Program-made: the position numbers and the translations under genes
Part shown: positions 1 through 6,962 of the stretch, one piece after another
Layout of the letters: each line of letters starts with the position of its first letter
How positions within the stretch are numbered: the first letter of the stretch is position 1
Origin: Gemmatimonadota bacterium
GTDB taxonomy: Bacteria > GCA-2686955
DNA: 8,049 nt
Reading direction: 5' to 3'
NCBI GenBank assembly: GCA_026991065.1
Contig: JALXCG010000130.1
Span: 1-8,049, forward strand
Notes under the pieces: generated by a model
What the model was told of the DNA's origin: nothing
Seen by the model: only the letters and a program-made list of their open reading frames with translations
The model's database searches: none

Positions 1-351
1 CGCCAGACGGTAGTTGATCGAAACCACCAGCAGACCCATGCGGGCGAAACTGCACGCCATCATCCAATGGGTTTCCTTGGAGAGAATGCGGAACCCGCCT
101 CCGTGGACATAGAAGAGGACCGGCAGCGGGCCGATGACACCGCGCGGATGCACCACATCCAGCCAGTGGTCGCGCCGGCCGGAGAGGAGGTAGGGGATGT
201 TGCGGGTGGTCGTCACCGAGGCCTGGCAGCGCCGCGAGAGGGGCGCGAGCCGCGCCAGGGCGGAGCCGGAGTGGAAGAACGCCTTGGCCAGCAGGGAACC
301 TGCCTTGGCGCGTCGCTGATTGCGGCCCGCCGGATCATATTGTCGCATCAT
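1..351 (-). CDS. Alpha/beta hydrolase, HGGG (hormone-sensitive-lipase-like) esterase, 5' part only
   Basis: The first 117 residues of a protein are present; the remainder lies beyond the left edge of the window. The reading frame gives a basic N-terminal region without a signal peptide, then a beta strand ending in V-H-G-G-G-F (H83 to F87), and a conserved stretch ending S-I-N-Y-R-L-A at the edge. In the hormone-sensitive-lipase-like esterase group (alpha/beta hydrolase fold 3) the HGGG loop forms the oxyanion hole and N-Y-R-L-A follows the next strand. The nucleophile serine (GxSxG) and the catalytic Asp and His should lie in the missing part. The likely role is a cytosolic carboxylesterase of unknown substrate. 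The start ATG overlaps the stop of the upstream DNA glycosylase gene as ATGA, and a GGAAAGG sequence lies about ten bases before it, so translation is probably coupled. Family is confident; substrate cannot be inferred. Confidence 0.85.
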   Translation of the reverse strand, partial: MMRQYDPAGRNQRRAKAGSLLAKAFFHSGSALARLAPLSRRCQASVTTTRNIPYLLSGRRDHWLDVVHPRGVIGPLPVLFYVHGGGFRILSKETHWMMACSFARMGLLVVSINYRLA

Positions 352-1013
352 CGCATTCTCGCCTTTCCAGTGCCGCTTTTGGGAGCGGAGTGCGGAGGGG
401 GTGTCTGGTCCGCCAGATAGAAGCGCAGTGGCGCCGCCTGGTCCGCCGGGGTGGCAAAACTGATGCCGATTCGGGGCGCCCGGACGATTCGCGCCGCTCG
501 GTTGGGCATCGCTTCGCCCCTGCCGTTCGCCGCCACGGCATCAGGTGGGCCGATCTCGATCCCGCCGGGCACCCAAACCGGATGGTCGTTCCAGGTGCGG
601 TCGATCGCCAATGCGGCACCCACTTTCCCCGGGCCGGTCAAGAGATCGGGGCCGGTGCGTCCGCCGCGCCGGGCGCGAATGGTGGTCAGGCCACGCAACG
701 GTTGACCGGCGCGTATCAAGACCGCGCCGGCTTCTCCTTCGCCCCCGGTCACCACATTCAGCATCTGGTGTATGCCATAGCACAAGTAGACATAAAGCCT
801 TCCCGGTGGACCCCACATCGGCGCGTTGCGCGCGGTTCGCCCGTGGCGGGCATGGCTGGCGGAGTCTGTCTGGTCGCCGTAGGCCTCGACTTCGGTGATC
901 CGCAGCGCAACTTCGCCATGCCGAAGTTCCATGCCGATCAAGTCATGCGCAACCTCGGCGGCTTGCCGGGCAAAGAAAGACTGGGGCAGAATCGGCAGTT
1001 CTCTTCGACTCAC
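348..1013 (-). CDS. mpg: 3-methyladenine DNA glycosylase (AAG/MPG family)
   Basis: The 221-residue product matches the mammalian-type alkyladenine DNA glycosylase family, which removes 3-methyladenine and related damaged purines to start base excision repair. The segment I-T-E-V-E-A-Y carries the expected catalytic Glu (E43, equivalent to human E125) and the base-stacking Tyr (Y45). H54 lies nine residues later, as human H136 does. The block G-R-L-Y-V-Y-L-C-Y-G is followed by N86 (human N169 position). Other family blocks are A-V-L-I-R-A, G-P-G-K-V-G-A-A-L-A-I-D and, near the end, R-I-G-I-S with L-R-F-Y-L-A. A Pro-rich, basic tail of about 20 residues extends past the domain and overlaps the start region of the next gene. 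The start is GTG with no evident Shine-Dalgarno, 51 bases after hflC; reinitiation after hflC is possible. The exact start is less certain than the family. Confidence 0.95.
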   Translation of the reverse strand: MSRRELPILPQSFFARQAAEVAHDLIGMELRHGEVALRITEVEAYGDQTDSASHARHGRTARNAPMWGPPGRLYVYLCYGIHQMLNVVTGGEGEAGAVLIRAGQPLRGLTTIRARRGGRTGPDLLTGPGKVGAALAIDRTWNDHPVWVPGGIEIGPPDAVAANGRGEAMPNRAARIVRAPRIGISFATPADQAAPLRFYLADQTPPPHSAPKSGTGKARMR

Positions 1014-1064
1014 GAGGGGTTCAGGTCAGAGGCTCAGGTGATCGCGGTCGCGCCCGGCGCAGGG

Positions 1065-2015
1065 CTATTCGGGCTCCGGGGTATTCAGGTAGCGATAGAA
1101 GTTGCTGTCGGATGAGAGCAGCAGTGTGGTTTTGTCGTCAAGCGCGGCGTCGAATGACTCCATGGTTTTGAGAAACGTATAGAACTCCCGCGTGGCCGGA
1201 CTGCGGTCGTAGGCTTCAGCGTAGATGCGCGTGGCCGCAGCGTCCGCTTCGCCTCGGATCTCTTCTGCGCGGCGCCTGGCCGTGGAGCCGATCCGCGCCA
1301 GTTCGCGTGATTTCTCACCGCGAATGCGCAGCGCCTCCCCCTGACCTTCGGAGCGAAAACGGTCCGCGATCCGGGTACGTTCCGCGATCATGCGTTCGTA
1401 AACCTTGAGCTTCACCTCATCGACATAGGTGATGCGCTTGAATTGAAGATCCAGAATCTCGATGCCCAGGTCGACCGTCCGGTCCGCGGCTGCACTGAGG
1501 ATCTGGTCGCGGATCTTGTGTCGCCCGGTGGTAATGGTGGCGAACGACTCATCTTCCTCTTCATCCAACTCATCCGCGCGCGTCGGTTCCCGGTTGCTGT
1601 TGCGCACCAACTCCACCAGGTCGTGCGAAGCGATTGCGTTGCGCGTCTCCCCGTCGAGGATATCGTCAAGGCGGCTTTGGGCTCCGCGCTCATCGCGGAC
1701 ACGCTGGAAGTATAGGAGCGGGTCGGCGATGCGCCAGCGCGCGTAGGTGTCGACCCAGATGAAGCGTTTGTCTTTGGTGGGGAGTTGGTTGGAAGCGCCG
1801 TCCCACTCCAGAAAACGCTTTTCGAAGCGATGCACATCCTGCACCACGGGCAGCTTGAAACGCAGGCCGGGAGTGTTGATCGGACCACCAACCGGCTTGC
1901 CGAACTGGGTGATGATGACCTGTTCCGTCTCGTCAACCACGTAGACCGCGGCGTTCAACAGAAAGAGGCCAAGCACAACGACGATTACCCCCAGGGGACC
2001 AAACAGTTTTTTCAT
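1065..2015 (-). CDS. hflC: HflC, SPFH/prohibitin-family regulator of FtsH protease
   Basis: The 316-residue product is a stomatin/prohibitin (SPFH) protein. HflC and HflK form a membrane complex that binds and modulates the FtsH AAA protease. An N-terminal membrane anchor spans about residues 7-25. The SPFH domain follows, starting V-D-E-T-E-Q-V-I-I-T-Q-F-G-K, and then a charged, coiled-coil-like region rich in Arg, Glu and Ala (about 205-270). The C-terminal part contains F-Y-T-F-L-K-T-M-E-S-F and S-S-D-S-N-F-Y-R-Y-L, close to the E. coli HflC end (known: FYAFIRSL and DSDFFRYM). A very acidic loop at residues 148-157 lies where E. coli HflC has its variable insert. The start ATG overlaps the hflK stop as ATGA, and AAGGA lies eight bases upstream. 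Length is near the usual 290-335. Confidence 0.96.
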   Translation of the reverse strand: MKKLFGPLGVIVVVLGLFLLNAAVYVVDETEQVIITQFGKPVGGPINTPGLRFKLPVVQDVHRFEKRFLEWDGASNQLPTKDKRFIWVDTYARWRIADPLLYFQRVRDERGAQSRLDDILDGETRNAIASHDLVELVRNSNREPTRADELDEEEDESFATITTGRHKIRDQILSAAADRTVDLGIEILDLQFKRITYVDEVKLKVYERMIAERTRIADRFRSEGQGEALRIRGEKSRELARIGSTARRRAEEIRGEADAAATRIYAEAYDRSPATREFYTFLKTMESFDAALDDKTTLLLSSDSNFYRYLNTPEPE

Positions 2016-3013
2016 GGCCGTTTTCCTTCTACTTTCGCACCGCTGAGGTCGAAGAGCGGCAGCATCCCCTTGATCTCCGGGTCGAAGATCACTTTGTTGC
2101 CGACATTCGGTAGGCTCTTGGCCAGGGTCTCCAGGTAGATGCGACGCCGAGTTACCTCCGGGGCGGCCGAGTAGGCTTCGAAGAGGCTATTGAAGCGGGC
2201 GGCTTGCCCCTTCGCGCCATTGATTCGTTCTAGTTCGTAGGCGCGCGCTTCGCTGATGGTCTGTTCCGCTTCGCCCTTGGCGCTGGGAATGGCCCGGTTG
2301 TACTCCGCGCGGGCATCGTTGATCAGCTTTTCGCGCTCCTGTTGCGCTTCGTTGACCGCGTTGAAGGAAGGCTTTACCAACTCCGGCGGATTGACATCCT
2401 GGAGCACCACCTGGTCGATCTTGACACCGGTTTCGTACTGGTCGCACAACTTCTGTAAACGGAGTTTCACCGTGTCGCTGATGTCGATGCGGCCCACGGT
2501 CAGGACTTCGTTGATGGTGCGATCACCGACGACTTCCCGCATCACCGCCTCGTTGAGATCGCGCAGCGTGTCGCGGATGTTGCGCACGCGGAAGAGGAAT
2601 TTGTAGGGATCGACGATGCGAAACTGGACGATCCACTCGACCGAGGCGATGTTCAGATCGCCCGTGAGCATCAGCGCTTCATCCTCGAATCCGCGATTGG
2701 TGAAGGTGCTCTGCACGCCCGCGGCCTGGGTGCGAAAGCCGAACTCCTCTTTGAGTTGGCGCTGCACCGGTACCTTGTTCAACCGATCGATGCCCAAGGG
2801 CAGGCGCAGGTGCAGCCCGGGCTGAGTGACGCCGTTGAATCGCCCCAATCGACGAATCACGCCGATCTCTTCGGGGCCGATGGTGTAAACACTGCCCAGC
2901 AGGGTGACCCCGATCAGGGCGATGAGAACGAAGAGCAGCGCGGTTCGCTGCTGCCCCGGGGTCGGGCCTTTTGCCTGGTTCAGTAACTCGTTGAAATCGA
3001 ACTCTTCAGCCAT
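2012..3013 (-). CDS. hflK: HflK, SPFH/prohibitin-family regulator of FtsH protease
   Basis: The 333-residue product is the partner of HflC. A short N-terminal segment of about 23 residues precedes one membrane span (about 24-43), and then the SPFH domain begins with I-G-P-E-E-I-G-V-I-R-R-L-G. Diagnostic HflK blocks include D-V-N-P-P-E-L-V-K-P-S-F-N-A-V (206-220), an Ala/Glu-rich coiled coil (about 222-275), and A-A-P-E-V-T-R-R-R-I-Y-L-E-T-L (283-297). The frame stays open 27 codons further upstream, but the start at 3013 is preferred because GGAG lies eight bases before it and the extension is Arg/Pro-rich and unlike HflK. E. coli HflK has about 419 residues with long Gly-rich N-terminal and polar C-terminal extensions; this one lacks both. 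It begins 99 bases after mutY and overlaps hflC by four bases. Confidence 0.96.
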   Translation of the reverse strand: MAEEFDFNELLNQAKGPTPGQQRTALLFVLIALIGVTLLGSVYTIGPEEIGVIRRLGRFNGVTQPGLHLRLPLGIDRLNKVPVQRQLKEEFGFRTQAAGVQSTFTNRGFEDEALMLTGDLNIASVEWIVQFRIVDPYKFLFRVRNIRDTLRDLNEAVMREVVGDRTINEVLTVGRIDISDTVKLRLQKLCDQYETGVKIDQVVLQDVNPPELVKPSFNAVNEAQQEREKLINDARAEYNRAIPSAKGEAEQTISEARAYELERINGAKGQAARFNSLFEAYSAAPEVTRRRIYLETLAKSLPNVGNKVIFDPEIKGMLPLFDLSGAKVEGKRP

Positions 3014-3037
3014 ACTTCGTGCTCCATATCCGGAGAC

Positions 3038-3061
3038 TGCCGGAAGCGGCCTGGACCGGCA
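3038..3061 (-). repeat. Inverted repeat in the hflK leader
   Basis: TGCCGG at 3038-3043 and CCGGCA at 3056-3061 are perfect six-base arms with a 12-base loop, about 25 bases before the hflK start and clear of its Shine-Dalgarno (GGAG at 3022-3025). It could form a small mRNA hairpin in the mutY-hflK gap. No T-run follows, so it is not a classical terminator. Confidence 0.25.
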
Positions 3062-3073
3062 CATCTCCCTGGG

Positions 3074-3090
3074 CGCGCCACGCCGGCGCG
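3074..3090 (-). repeat. GC hairpin just after mutY
   Basis: CGCGCC at 3074-3079 pairs with GGCGCG at 3085-3090 around a five-base loop, 22 bases past the mutY stop. The stem is all G/C but short, and no T-tract follows on the minus strand. It may be a weak pause or processing hairpin inside the transcription unit rather than a terminator. Confidence 0.25.
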
Positions 3091-3112
3091 GCATCGGCGT
3101 GTGAGAATCTGC

Positions 3113-4174
3113 TTACCCTACACTTTTCTCTTGTGGGGCGGCGAGCCATTCTCGATCCATCTGGGCCTTCGCGGCGCGGCCGATTCGAGCCAGGCTGGTC
3201 GGCGTGCCGCGCCGGGACAGTGCTTCGCCAGAAACTCTCTCCCATTCCGCCGGCCACGGCTGGGCAAGCCTGACCCGCAGCGGATGGAGCAGGATGCGTC
3301 GATGGGTAAGGAGATGAATCACAGCGGGAAGGGGTTGTGCGGCGCATTGCAGGGAGATTCCCGCCGCGGCCGCGCGCCGCGGATCGAAAGGTGCCGCGGC
3401 TGATTCGCGGGCGAGCAGGGGCACCATCCAGAGGCCGCCCCAGATCCCTTGATCCGGGCGGCGCTCCAGTACCAAGCCCGCGGCTGTTTCATCCCAGAAT
3501 GCCCAGAGATGCACCTCCTTCACCTTGGGCGGCCGGCGCGGTTCCGGGCGTTCGGCCACAGTTCCGTGCCGCCGGGCGCGACACTCTTCGCGCAGAGGGC
3601 AGGCGTCGCATTCGGGAGCGATGGGCTTGCACAACAGTGCGCCCAGCTCCATGAGTGCCTGGGTCCACTCGCCGGGAGCACGGCGGTCGATCCAGGAGTC
3701 GGCGATGACGGTGAGCTGCCGGTTGGTGGGGGCCGCCAGATCTTCCAATCGACTAAGAACCCGGCGGACATTGCCGTCGACCGCGGGGACCGGTTGCTCG
3801 AAAGCGATGGAGAGGACCGCACCCGCGGTGTAGGCGCCGACTCCGGGAAGGGCGCGGAATTCACTCTCGGTGCACGGAATCCGCCCACCATGGTCGCGCA
3901 TGACTTGGGTGGCTGCGCGGTGCAGATTGCGCGCCCGGGAATAGTAGCCGAGCCCGGACCAGAGACTCAGCAACTCATCCACCGGCGCTGCCGCCAGGTC
4001 GGCGGTTGTGGGGTAGAGGCGCATGAAACGCTCATAATAGGGAATCGCCGAGTCGACCCGGGTCTGCTGACACATCACCTCGCTCACCCATATCGCCCAC
4101 GGATCCCGGGTGCGGCGCCAGGGAAGCTCCCGCTGGCAGCGTTGAAACCAGGCGCGCAGCCGGCCGCGGGCCAC
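3113..4174 (-). CDS. mutY: Adenine DNA glycosylase MutY (A/G-specific)
   Basis: The 353-residue product removes adenine mispaired with 8-oxoguanine or guanine. Numbering from the GTG at 4174, S-E-V-M-C-Q-Q-T holds the catalytic Glu (E32; E. coli E37). The helix-hairpin-helix L-P-G-V-G-A-Y-T-A-G-A lies at about 109-119, followed by V-D-G-N-V-R-R-V with the catalytic Asp (D133; E. coli D138). The [4Fe-4S] cysteines are C182, C189, C192 and C198 with the standard C-x6-C-x2-C-x5-C spacing. The C-terminal half is the NUDIX-like 8-oxoG recognition domain (G-I-W-G-G-L-W near 243-249; L-T-H-R-R near 289-293). The frame is open to an ATG at 4396, but that would overlap the upstream peptidase by 169 bases with a Pro/Arg-rich, non-homologous leader. 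The GTG has CGGAG six bases upstream and gives the usual family length. Both catalytic residues keep the E. coli spacing. Confidence 0.95.
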   Translation of the reverse strand: MARGRLRAWFQRCQRELPWRRTRDPWAIWVSEVMCQQTRVDSAIPYYERFMRLYPTTADLAAAPVDELLSLWSGLGYYSRARNLHRAATQVMRDHGGRIPCTESEFRALPGVGAYTAGAVLSIAFEQPVPAVDGNVRRVLSRLEDLAAPTNRQLTVIADSWIDRRAPGEWTQALMELGALLCKPIAPECDACPLREECRARRHGTVAERPEPRRPPKVKEVHLWAFWDETAAGLVLERRPDQGIWGGLWMVPLLARESAAAPFDPRRAAAAGISLQCAAQPLPAVIHLLTHRRILLHPLRVRLAQPWPAEWERVSGEALSRRGTPTSLARIGRAAKAQMDREWLAAPQEKSVG

Positions 4175-4180
4175 GCTCCG

Positions 4181-4185
4181 CTCCG
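4181..4185 (-). promoter_or_regulatory. Shine-Dalgarno deciding the mutY start
   Basis: CGGAG on the minus strand ends six bases before the GTG at 4174. No comparable site with correct spacing precedes the other in-frame candidates: the GTG at 4246 directly abuts a GGAGGA with no spacer. This supports the short MutY. Confidence 0.5.
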
Positions 4186-4227
4186 TTTCCGGAATCCGGG
4201 CCGAGGCAAGAGCCGCGGCGGAGCGTT

Positions 4228-6012
4228 TCAGGCGAGCGATAGCCACTCCTCCAACTCGCTGACCTCGGTCGAACTCAGGTGCGGGGCGAGCCGCTCGCGA
4301 CAGGCGGCGTGGTAGCGGTGGAGCCAGGCGGATTCGGGGGCCGACAGGGCCTGCTGATCGATCAGTCTTGGGTCGAAAGGAATCCAGGTCAGGCACTCGA
4401 ATTCGAGCCAGCCTGCGCGCTTGGCGTTCCTCACCAGATAGAGATTCTCGAGGCGAATGCCGCCCCAGCCCTCTTCGTAGTACCCAGGTTCAATCGAGGT
4501 CACCATTCCCTCATCCAGAGGGGTCGTTGCGGTCGGGCGCCGGGCGACTTCAGCGAGGACAAATGGGCCTTCATGGACATTGAGCCAGGCGCCGACACCG
4601 TGGCCTGTGCCATGGTCATAGTTGAGCTGCGCGCGCCAGAGTGGCCCTCGACAGATCGCGTCCAGGGCGACGCCGGGTGTGCCTTGGGGGAATGGCTGGC
4701 TGGCGGCGGCGATGTGGGATTGGAGGACTTGGGTGTAGAGCCGGCGCGCTTTGGCCGACGCCTGGCCCACTGCGATGGTGCGCGTGTCATCGGTTGTCCC
4801 TCCGCCGGCGTGCATGCCGGAATCCAGAAGGAAAAGCTCTCCACTGCGCAATGGCACTTCACCGACCTCGCTGTAATGCGGGAGGGCGGAGTTGGGGCCG
4901 GCGGCGGCGATGGTGGCGAAAGAGAGGTCGTGATAATCCGCGCTTGCCGCGTAGTTGGACTCTACGACGGCGGCGACGGCGCGCTCGGTGGGGAACTCCC
5001 CGGCCCGCACTTGGCGCTCAATCCAGAGCAGGGTGCGGGTCTTGGCAACCGAGGCCTCCAGGTTGGCCTGCCGCATGGCATCTTGCTCCGCCGGGTTTTT
5101 GCGCGCTTTCCAACTCTGCAGGGGTGAGGCGGCCGGTAGAAGTCGCGCGCCGGCCTGCCGCAGCCGATCCGCGATTCCGGCGGTTACCTGTGCGAGGTCG
5201 AGCAGCACAAGCTGCCCGGCGCTGGCCTGGAGTCGTTTCTGGAACCGGTCGCGATCAGCTACCTGGACGCCGGCTGGAAGGTCGATTCCCGACAAGCGAT
5301 CGGCTCCACCGTGAAGAAAGAGCGTGGCACTCCGAGCATCGACCCAGGCAAAACTCTCGAAGACTGCTGAACAGGGCAGGTCGCCGATGGAACGCAGGTT
5401 GAAAAGCCAGGCGATTTCGTCGAGTTGGGCGCCGACCCAGGCGTCCGCGCCGCATTCCGCGAGGTGGCCGCGCAGGCGAAGCAGTTTGTCGGCAGTGCTC
5501 TCGCCGACCCACTTCAGCGGCGCTTCCTGCAGCGGCGATGTAGGGGGCGACGGCCGCTCCGGCCAGAGTCGGTCGACCAGATTGTGCTCAATGCCGACCA
5601 GGACGCCGCCGGCGGAACGGAGTGCGCGGGACAGCTCTTCCGCTGTCGTTGCCGCGGTGATGCAGGGATCGAAGCCCAGCCGCAGGCCGGGCCGCTGCCG
5701 GGCCAGGGAGCAGACCATGGTGGTGAGCGTGGGCGCGCCCGGTTCGCTGGCAGTGAGCACTTTGATCGGCAACGAGCGGAGTTCCCGCTTGGCTTGTAGC
5801 GTGTAGCGGCCGTCGGTAAAGAGCCAGGCCCGGTCCCGGGCGACAAGCAGGTCGCCGGCGGATCCACTGAACCCGCTCAGCCAGTGGCGCCGCGCCGCCC
5901 AGGGGGGCGCATACTCACTGAGGTGCTCGTCGGTGGAGGGAACCCAGTAGGCGTCGAGCCCCTCCTCCTCCAGCAGTGCACGCATTCCTTCGATCCTGGC
6001 GCGATGATCCAT
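4228..6012 (-). CDS. Xaa-Pro aminopeptidase, long three-domain form (peptidase family M24B)
   Basis: The 594-residue product is an aminopeptidase P, which removes an N-terminal residue preceding proline, in the long architecture of human XPNPEP1 rather than the 441-residue E. coli PepP. The first creatinase-like domain includes L-D-A-Y-W-V-P-S-T-D-E-H-L-S-E-Y and G-F-S-G-S-A-G, a second creatinase-like domain follows, and the pita-bread catalytic domain starts at about residue 310. All five metal ligands are visible: D397 (L-L-D-S-G), D408 (T-T-D-D-T-R-T), H471 (G-T-G-H-G-V-G), E508 (S-I-E-P-G-Y) and E522 (R-L-E-N). Most intervals between them match the human enzyme. The protein has no signal peptide and is probably cytosolic. 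The start at 6012 is chosen because AAGGG lies seven bases upstream and homology begins there; the open frame extends to 6120 without recognisable sequence. It is probably the first gene of the leftward cluster, 53 bases before mutY. Confidence 0.95.
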   Translation of the reverse strand: MDHRARIEGMRALLEEEGLDAYWVPSTDEHLSEYAPPWAARRHWLSGFSGSAGDLLVARDRAWLFTDGRYTLQAKRELRSLPIKVLTASEPGAPTLTTMVCSLARQRPGLRLGFDPCITAATTAEELSRALRSAGGVLVGIEHNLVDRLWPERPSPPTSPLQEAPLKWVGESTADKLLRLRGHLAECGADAWVGAQLDEIAWLFNLRSIGDLPCSAVFESFAWVDARSATLFLHGGADRLSGIDLPAGVQVADRDRFQKRLQASAGQLVLLDLAQVTAGIADRLRQAGARLLPAASPLQSWKARKNPAEQDAMRQANLEASVAKTRTLLWIERQVRAGEFPTERAVAAVVESNYAASADYHDLSFATIAAAGPNSALPHYSEVGEVPLRSGELFLLDSGMHAGGGTTDDTRTIAVGQASAKARRLYTQVLQSHIAAASQPFPQGTPGVALDAICRGPLWRAQLNYDHGTGHGVGAWLNVHEGPFVLAEVARRPTATTPLDEGMVTSIEPGYYEEGWGGIRLENLYLVRNAKRAGWLEFECLTWIPFDPRLIDQQALSAPESAWLHRYHAACRERLAPHLSSTEVSELEEWLSLA

Positions 6013-6167
6013 CGATTGGCCCTTGGTGGTGCTGACAGGTGTCGCCACGAGGCGTTCGCGGTATGCTGTTTGAGCAGTGCGGCGAATTCGAATACTGACC
6101 GAAGCTCCGCGGAAATGCAAACCGGAAGCAGCGATTTGGTTTTTCCTTGGCGAAGAAGGGGCAGCAG
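6013..6167. promoter_or_regulatory. Divergent intergenic region between the peptidase and SDR genes
   Basis: This 155-base gap is the only divergent boundary upstream of the six-gene minus-strand cluster, so both promoters should lie here by inference. Matches to sigma-70 boxes are weak. On the plus strand TTGAGC at 6070-6075 is followed after 17 bases by TACTGA. On the minus strand TTGCAT is followed after 17 bases by CAGTAT. An 8-base palindrome CGAATTCG sits at 6083-6090, roughly central, and could be an operator or chance. No riboswitch-like or LexA-like element is evident. Confidence 0.4.
6156..6161 (+). promoter_or_regulatory. Shine-Dalgarno deciding the SDR start
   Basis: AAGGGG ends six bases before the ATG at 6168. 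The same frame has an earlier TTG at 6147, but this strong site lies downstream of it and would be inside the coding sequence, so the ATG is preferred. Confidence 0.6.
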
Positions 6168-6932
6168 ATGAAGGCGAGATTTCAAGGACGAGTGGCGGTG
6201 GTTACCGGGGTCAGCAGAGGACTCGGCCTGGGCCTGTTGCGAGAGTTTCAGGCCGCTGGACTGCACGTCGCCGGTTGTGCTCGCAGCACCCCCGCCTGGG
6301 CTGAGAACGAGGAGAACTCCTCGGTCTTTTTCCGCGCCGTGGATGTGCGCGACGCTGCAGCCCTGGCCGAGTTTGCGGCCGCCGTGCGGCAGCGCTGGGG
6401 AGGGATCGATCTGTGGGTCAACAATGCCGGCGTGTTGGAACCGATCGGCATGGGGCGAGATCTCGATCCGGCGGCTTTTGCCGCCCACATCGCCATTAAT
6501 GTCGACGGTGTCTGGAACGGGTGCCGGGCTTTCCTGCAGGGGGCGCATATCCAGGGACGTGGCGGCACTCTGGTAAACATCTCTTCCGGGGCGGCCCACA
6601 GCGCCTACCGTGGCTGGGCAGCCTATTGTGCAGGCAAGGCCGCAGTCGATCAGCTGTCGCGAGTCCTGGCACTGGAGGAAGCGGAGTATGGGATCCGGGT
6701 CTTTGCACTCGCCCCGGGAATCATCGAAACCGACATGCAGAGAGTGATCCGCAAGCAGAGTGCGACCGATTTTCCCGATGTGGAGAAGTTTCGCCGGCTT
6801 CACGAGGAGGGGCTTCTTGGTGGTCCGACCGAGCCGGCGGCGGCGATCTTGCGGTTGGCGTTCGGCCCGCCGCTGGATCCCGCACGAGTGGTGCTGGACC
6901 TCCGCGACTCGGTGGAACTAAGGGAATCCTGA
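6168..6932 (+). CDS. Short-chain dehydrogenase/reductase (classical SDR), benzil/sepiapterin-reductase-like
   Basis: The 254-residue product is a classical SDR oxidoreductase. The Rossmann dinucleotide motif T-G-V-S-R-G-L-G spans residues 13-20. Arg17 in this loop and Arg39 after the second strand suggest NADP(H) preference. N-N-A-G is at 85-88 and the structural Asn at 111. The catalytic set is S140, Y153 and K157 (Y-C-A-G-K), with the canonical 13- and 4-residue spacing. The stretch after the active site, P-G-I-I-E-T-D-M-Q and then K-F-R-R-L-H-E-E-G, recalls the sepiapterin reductase/benzil reductase subgroup; I make this subgroup call from memory of the family, not a search. The length is normal and the protein probably cytosolic. 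It stands alone on the plus strand, divergent from the peptidase cluster and converging on the small lipoprotein gene with 30 bases between. The physiological substrate is unknown. Confidence 0.93.
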   Translation: MKARFQGRVAVVTGVSRGLGLGLLREFQAAGLHVAGCARSTPAWAENEENSSVFFRAVDVRDAAALAEFAAAVRQRWGGIDLWVNNAGVLEPIGMGRDLDPAAFAAHIAINVDGVWNGCRAFLQGAHIQGRGGTLVNISSGAAHSAYRGWAAYCAGKAAVDQLSRVLALEEAEYGIRVFALAPGIIETDMQRVIRKQSATDFPDVEKFRRLHEEGLLGGPTEPAAAILRLAFGPPLDPARVVLDLRDSVELRES

Positions 6933-6962
6933 CCACCGTTTCGCCGCGCCGCGTCCACTGCA

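Noticed and set aside
390-1115. Plus-strand open frame of 241 codons antisense to mpg
   Set aside because: Low-complexity shadow of a clear DNA glycosylase, and it crosses the hflC-mpg boundary.
3014-3094. Longer HflK start 27 codons upstream
   Set aside because: The extension is Arg/Pro-rich and unlike HflK, while GGAG at correct spacing precedes the start at 3013.
3449-4315. Long plus-strand open frame of 288 codons antisense to mutY
   Set aside because: It is rich in Gly, Arg, Ala and Pro with no domain, and it overlaps MutY, whose catalytic and Fe-S motifs are all intact. Long antisense frames are expected in GC-rich coding DNA.
4279-5127. Plus-strand open frame of 282 codons antisense to the aminopeptidase
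   Set aside because: No recognisable motif; it is a shadow of a gene with all five metal ligands on the other strand.
6064-6077. CTG...CAG half-sites resembling a LexA box
   Set aside because: The spacing between the half-sites is six bases, not the ten expected for the CTG-N10-CAG operator, so SOS control is not supported.
6013-6120. Longer aminopeptidase start 36 codons upstream
   Set aside because: The extra residues match no creatinase N-terminal domain, and the ATG at 6012 has AAGGG seven bases before it.
6933-6962. Possible bidirectional terminator between the convergent SDR and lipoprotein genes
   Set aside because: The 30 bases show no stable stem followed by a T-run on either strand.
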